Below, in pieces: positions 21,177 through 25,098 of a stretch of 25,098 bases of DNA. The stretch spans positions 1 through 25,098 of the forward strand of contig JAJIRX010000421.1 of assembly GCA_023853785.1 (NCBI GenBank), given 5' to 3'. This stretch comes from Psilocybe azurescens. Taxonomy: Eukaryota; Basidiomycota; Agaricomycetes; Agaricales; Agrocybaceae. Numbering within the stretch: position 1 is the stretch's first letter; each line of letters begins with the position of its first letter. The position numbers and the translations under genes were made by a program. Below the pieces are notes generated by a model, which saw only the letters and a list, made by a program, of their open reading frames with translations, was not told the DNA's origin and made no database searches.

Positions 21177-21723
21177 GTTGGAAGTTGTTTAATTGGAGTT
21201 TCGACCCAGTCAAAGTTATGATAGTGAGTTACTGTGGCAGATCTTGACCTGGCCTGAAGGAGTAGATAGATAAGTAATCTTCAATGACAGGTTTCGAACA
21301 GAGTTTTGACGTAGTATGTGAGAAATGGCCTAAGACATCTACTCGTTCTAGTGGGGTTAATAGGTCTTTATTGATTTTCCTCCAATTGGGCGGGGAGATA
21401 AACTATGAGATGAGATTGTCGTACGAGGAGAGAATGGGTTAACATCGAAGAACATTTTATGAGCGCCATGGAACATATCAAGCAAGCTTTGCGGAAAATA
21501 GGCACAAGTGATTTAGAGTCGGCAACCTCCTGACCCGGATCTCAGTCGTGTGGCTTTCGGGCCGAGCGGGCTTAGTACGCTCTCATTTTGCCACTTGCCT
21601 GCTACGACGACCTGAATTCCCAACACACTGTGATTTGCGCTATATTTCTACACCTATGCTACAACTCGCCGAAATTTCATCGTGCCAGAAAGAATGACTA
21701 TACTACAAGCAGACCTGTCCGCT
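21177..21723. other. Spacer upstream of the FAD oxidoreductase gene
   Basis: Probable promoter of the oxidoreductase gene and 3' flank of the next minus-strand gene. I see no coding sequence or repeat. Confidence 0.5.
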
Positions 21724-22295
21724 TTAGACCATAGCTTCATCAACATCGAGGATAGACGCGTCCGACGCGCGTCGACCCTTCCTCTCCGAGAACTCTAGGT
21801 TGTAATCCCACTCGCCGCCCAGCTGTACGTCGGGGACCTTTGATCGCCTGTTGCCCCTGGCCTTAGCCTTAGCCTTCCTGACTGCTTTCGTCTTGCTCGG
21901 GTCTACCTTGCCCTTGTCGCTGCTGCCGTCAGAAAGAACTTCGTCTGAATCACTCGCATCGGATTTAGCCGCGTCAAGCGTGTCCACGCCAGAAATGGTA
22001 GTGCCTTCGAGGATGCGCGCCTCCTGGGCGATCATCTCACGCATGTCGATGAGAGTGGACTTGATGTTGCCGAGCTCGAGTTCCCGCTGGAAGATGTCTT
22101 CCAAGAGATCGTTGTACTGCTGGACCTTGAGCTTGTAGTCTTTGGGTGCGGTAGGAAGGCATTCAATGCGTTCCTAATAATAGGATGACACCAGATTAAA
22201 TGCTGAATGAATTAATAGGAAGGGGTAAAAGGTTTACGCACATCGGTGACGGGGATGATAGGAGAAATAGTCTGGGTCTGAACGTTGTCGGCCAT
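21724..22295 (-). CDS. Unrecognised 167-residue protein, probably coiled coil
   Basis: Two exons, 22295-22242 and 22173-21724, are separated by a 68-base intron with GTGCGT and TTAG ends. The start MADNVQTQTISPIIPVTD joins ERIECLPTAPKDYKLKVQQY in frame. Residues about 20-75 are charged and helix-prone, suggesting a short coiled coil. The middle is acidic and serine-rich (SDASDSDEVLSDGSSD), followed by a basic stretch (KTKAVRKAKAKARGNRRSK) that could be a nuclear localisation signal. The C-terminus is acidic. The frame needs no correction. I do not recognise a family. A nuclear or scaffold role is only an inference from composition. Confidence 0.75.
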
Positions 22296-22942
22296 CGTGA
22301 ATGATAGAAAGGATATAGTTGGTGTTGTAAAAAAGAAGAGACTGGGTATCTACAAACCTGGGCAGGTCGAGATGAGGTATTCTCTTCCTGATGATGGCCC
22401 TTTTGTACTCGAAAGTCCGGCCAGGCGGCAGGGCAGCAGGGTGTATCGATACCATCGATGAATGTTAGGCCTCGAGGCTGCAACGCTTACGACCCCCTTT
22501 GTCATTTCCGCAGATACACGCGCATCACACGATGTGTTAAGATAACAGGAACAAAGTCATTTCGAAATTCGGTCTCCAAGAGAAGTTAAGAGACGTTAAT
22601 GTGATCACATTTTCAATACAATAAGAGATATGATATACGAATGGTAGTTAATCTACGGTAGGTGGTCTGAGGATTGTTGAAATAGGCATGAGTATCCGTC
22701 CTGCATTTCGATCCGTACGAAGTCTTGCAATGGATACATAATCAAATCTCATCATGATTTCCGCGAGGTGGGTATTGATATCAAAACCATCCGGCATGTG
22801 GACTGTCGTATGACGGTCGTGGAAGCTACGGCCAGTCTTGCGAGAAAATAAGGCTCAATGGCGCGGTGCCGGGTTGCTTTATCTGATGTTGGGCATAGGG
22901 TTTGGAGTTGGTGTTCTTAAACAGGAGTCGCACGCCTTTGAT
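22296..22942. other. Leader and spacer with a candidate upstream ORF
   Basis: The leader of the preceding minus-strand gene contains an ATG at 22455 opening a 73-codon frame that overlaps the main start out of frame. Its first half (for example GRTFEYKRAIIRKRIPHLDL) looks coding-like and meets a possible GT donor (GTTTGT). It could repress translation as an upstream ORF, or be part of an unrecognised exon. The rest holds nothing I can name. Confidence 0.35.
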
Positions 22943-23487
22943 CTAGTCTTCTTCAGGGATTGCTGATAAAGAAGACCTCTTTCTCCGGTGTCCTGGCTGA
23001 AACGTGGAAGGCGAAGGTGCTTTGCGTGAAGAAGAGGTGCGAGATGAAGATACCGCAGGAACATGGTGAGGAGATGGTGAAGTGGAGTAGAGAATGTGGG
23101 GCTCCTCGTCGGAAGATGAGAACTCGTCCGAAGAGAACATGAACTCCTCTGCAAGGCGGTTTGCCATGAGCTCAATAGGATCTCCGTATGGCTCCGAGAT
23201 TAATTTCATGCGCGACTAAATTAGTTATTAAGATCGTCAGTTTCTGGGGAAATAGGGATATATAAGGCAGGAAAACTCACGGGTGAAGACGCACCAGAAG
23301 AGCGAGGACTCTGCGTTGGAGAGTTGCTGCGAGATTTCGAAGCACTGACAAATGCAAGGCGCTCGAGGCGCTGAACATCAGACTCGATGAAGCCCATCTG
23401 CCTTCCTTTATTGTCGTATCTAATTTCAGGAATGGCAGTGATGAAGGGAGCACCAAAGTGGGAAGGCAAGAGGATGTTGGTCGACAT
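22943..23487 (-). CDS. Unrecognised 159-residue serine-rich protein
   Basis: Two exons, 23487-23281 and 23215-22943, are joined across a 65-base intron (GTGAGT donor, TTTAG acceptor). The N-terminus, MSTNILLPSHFGAPFITAIP, is followed by a helix-prone segment (GFIESDVQRLERLAFVSASK), a Ser/Pro-rich linker, a second helix (DPIELMANRLAEEFMF), an acidic serine cluster (SSDEFSSSDEE) and a basic tail (GHRRKRSSLSAIPEED). The start context CAACACAACATG is good. The frame is intact. It resembles a small phosphorylated regulatory protein in composition, but I cannot assign a family. Confidence 0.72.
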
Positions 23488-24664
23488 GTTGTGTTGGTGA
23501 GGTATGAAAGACGAGTGAGCCTAAGCTGATTTGGACGACTTGCTTTAAAGCTAGGGTTCGAGCTGCAGAAAGCGGTGAATGAAAAAACGGTGACGGCAAT
23601 AGCGCCTTTATAGCATTCTTCAAAGGCCTGTAGATACGGAGAACAATGAGTCATCACAGACGGGGAAACCTAAGTGATCGGCTAAGATTAGGCGTCTCTT
23701 GCTGATTATTGCTCGCTGAGGAAGATGCCGGTGACAAACCATTCGTCGCCGGAAAGAAACGTTGGCCGCTGACTCATTTCACCCTATCTTTATTCTTGCT
23801 TTAACCTCTCCCTCGGGCCCCTTTTACTTCTCCGACTTGCTTATTTTGTACACAAGGCCCCACAGGATGAATTGATTATTGATTTATGGTTGCTACTTTT
23901 CACGCCATTATTGGCATGGTACTCGACCACATTACCGCCAGTCCTTGGCATAAAACTACGCGACTAGTCATCCGGCCTTGGCGATCGACTGAGCGATGAG
24001 AATGCTTGAGAATGTTGTCCGCAGCCACGACATGCGGAAGAGGTACGCTATAGATTATGACTCCGCCGACTGGGCATTCCAACGCAGCTTGAATAAATGG
24101 TGACACGTCATTCTGCCGCTAATGGGACATAGCATCCACCCTACATCCACCTCTTGCTCATCGTTTCCGAGAAACCAAAATAGCCAGTCAAGACTCATCT
24201 CGGCCTCGTAATCCAGAGTACATGTCGTAACACTCGACTCAAGCCTCACTGATTCGTCATCTCAGCTCTCGTTCACTCTAGAAATTTCTGGAATGATACA
24301 GAGCAACGGCTGGTGAACCGAACTCGGAACCGTCAACAACTTTCGACATACTACCGCGATTTCTTGAAAGTGGCTTCATGCGTAATCGATGTGAGGATTC
24401 GGCCACCAGGAAGAGGAAGCGGCACTTTAAATTGCGATGGTGAGCAAATTGACATTGACCTTAATGTCTTTTGCAGAAACACCAGTTGCTTAAGCGTCGA
24501 TATAACAATTATCTGGTACATGTGGAGCATTCTTGATTTTACATATGTGTATCGGAAAAGGTAGTCTATCTTAGTCTATTCGACAATTGTCATGCCAATT
24601 GCGTAGTGACAATTAGTTGGGCGCTAATCGCTTATAACTTGTTGCCAAGCTTGACTAACAATAA
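23488..24664. other. Non-coding right flank
   Basis: The first part is the promoter and leader of the preceding minus-strand gene. Beyond it the open frames are short and show no domain, splice structure or coding-like composition. I see no gene. Confidence 0.45.
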
Positions 24665-24860
24665 TCTTAGATCCTCTTAGATCCTCTTAGATTTGACTGG
24701 GATTTGTCCTGATAGGTCCTGATCCACGTTTGAGTGTGATTGCCGCTGTAGTATCTAGTAATTTGAAACTGAATACAAGGCTACTTACTGCTACTTAGTT
24801 GTGTTAGGAGGTCGACGAATGCCAGATGCTAGCAGATGCCCTTAGATGCCCTCAAATACC
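24665..24860. repeat. Cluster of short tandem repeats, all with 10 bp period
   Basis: Four separate short arrays lie within 200 bases. TCTTAGATCC occurs in three near-perfect copies (24665-24694). GTCCTGAT occurs twice ten bases apart (24706-24723). CTACTTA occurs twice ten bases apart (24781-24797). The AGATGC core occurs three times plus a degenerate copy at ten-base steps (24821-24860). The units differ in sequence but share the period. Confidence 0.75.
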
Positions 24861-25098
24861 CTTCACTTTGGCATTAGCCTCCATAAAAATAGGATGACAA
24901 AAATTTAAATGACAATTGATGGTAACTTTGTCATCTGCGTATGGTAAGATGATGATCGTTACTACAATCTTATCTTAAACTCTCTTATACTCGACTCAAA
25001 CTGAAGAGCCGCAGCTGCAAACTGGTCGGACTTCAGTATAATACTAAACCAACAACTCAAGAAGACCTCAACATACCTGGGGTCAAGGGTAGAACGTA
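24861..25098. other. Non-coding right edge
   Basis: AT-rich sequence running to the end of the window. I see no gene or recognisable element end. Confidence 0.4.

Noticed and set aside
1..25098. tRNA genes, CRISPR arrays, insertion sequences or LTR elements
   Set aside because: I looked for tRNA box sequences, spaced direct repeats and long terminal repeats on both strands and found none that holds up.

Overview
The window is nuclear DNA from a filamentous basidiomycete, most likely an Agaricomycete. The evidence is gene density with many 50-70 bp GT-AG introns, a DUF6535 membrane-protein gene (a family expanded in mushroom-forming fungi), a basidiomycete-type secreted aspartic protease, a fungal DUR3-type urea transporter relic and a rhodanese plus dual-specificity phosphatase of the MAP-kinase phosphatase type. 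I see no bacterial, viral or organellar genes, no rRNA or tRNA, and no intact transposon.

Layout. 467-2799 (+) is a frameshifted DUF6535 gene. 3120-4899 (-) is a pepsin-like aspartic protease with seven exons. 5623-5793 (-) is a 56-codon membrane-type ORF whose start overlaps the stop of 5786-8458 (-), the rhodanese/phosphatase gene. 8459-10566 is the largest gene-poor stretch; it holds short tandem duplications, an 18 bp palindrome and a coding-like relic near 10005-10523. 10567-11986 (+) is choline-phosphate cytidylyltransferase. 12482-14001 (-) is an internally deleted DUR3 pseudogene, with another unrecognised coding relic upstream at 14394-14779 (-). 14929-17487 (+) is a 14-exon membrane-anchored amidohydrolase. 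Four minus-strand genes follow: a small SRPBCC-fold protein (17965-18582), a DAO-type FAD oxidoreductase (19244-21176), and two small unrecognised proteins (21724-22295 and 22943-23487). The right end is non-coding and contains several short tandem repeats, all with a 10 bp period.

The genes do not form an evident pathway or biosynthetic cluster. The mix is housekeeping (phosphatidylcholine synthesis, MAPK signalling) with accessory genes (protease, amidohydrolase, oxidoreductase) and decayed transporter and DUF6535 copies.

The strongest cross-cutting observation is technical. Five otherwise well-preserved genes each need one to five extra bases to restore a continuous reading frame. Nearly every correction adds one base, most often in a run of three to five identical bases. 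After those additions all exon phases and total lengths become consistent. This fits homopolymer under-calling in the assembly better than five independent pseudogenes. The DUR3 copy differs: it has stops and large deletions and is truly decayed. I found no convincing previously undescribed multi-gene system.
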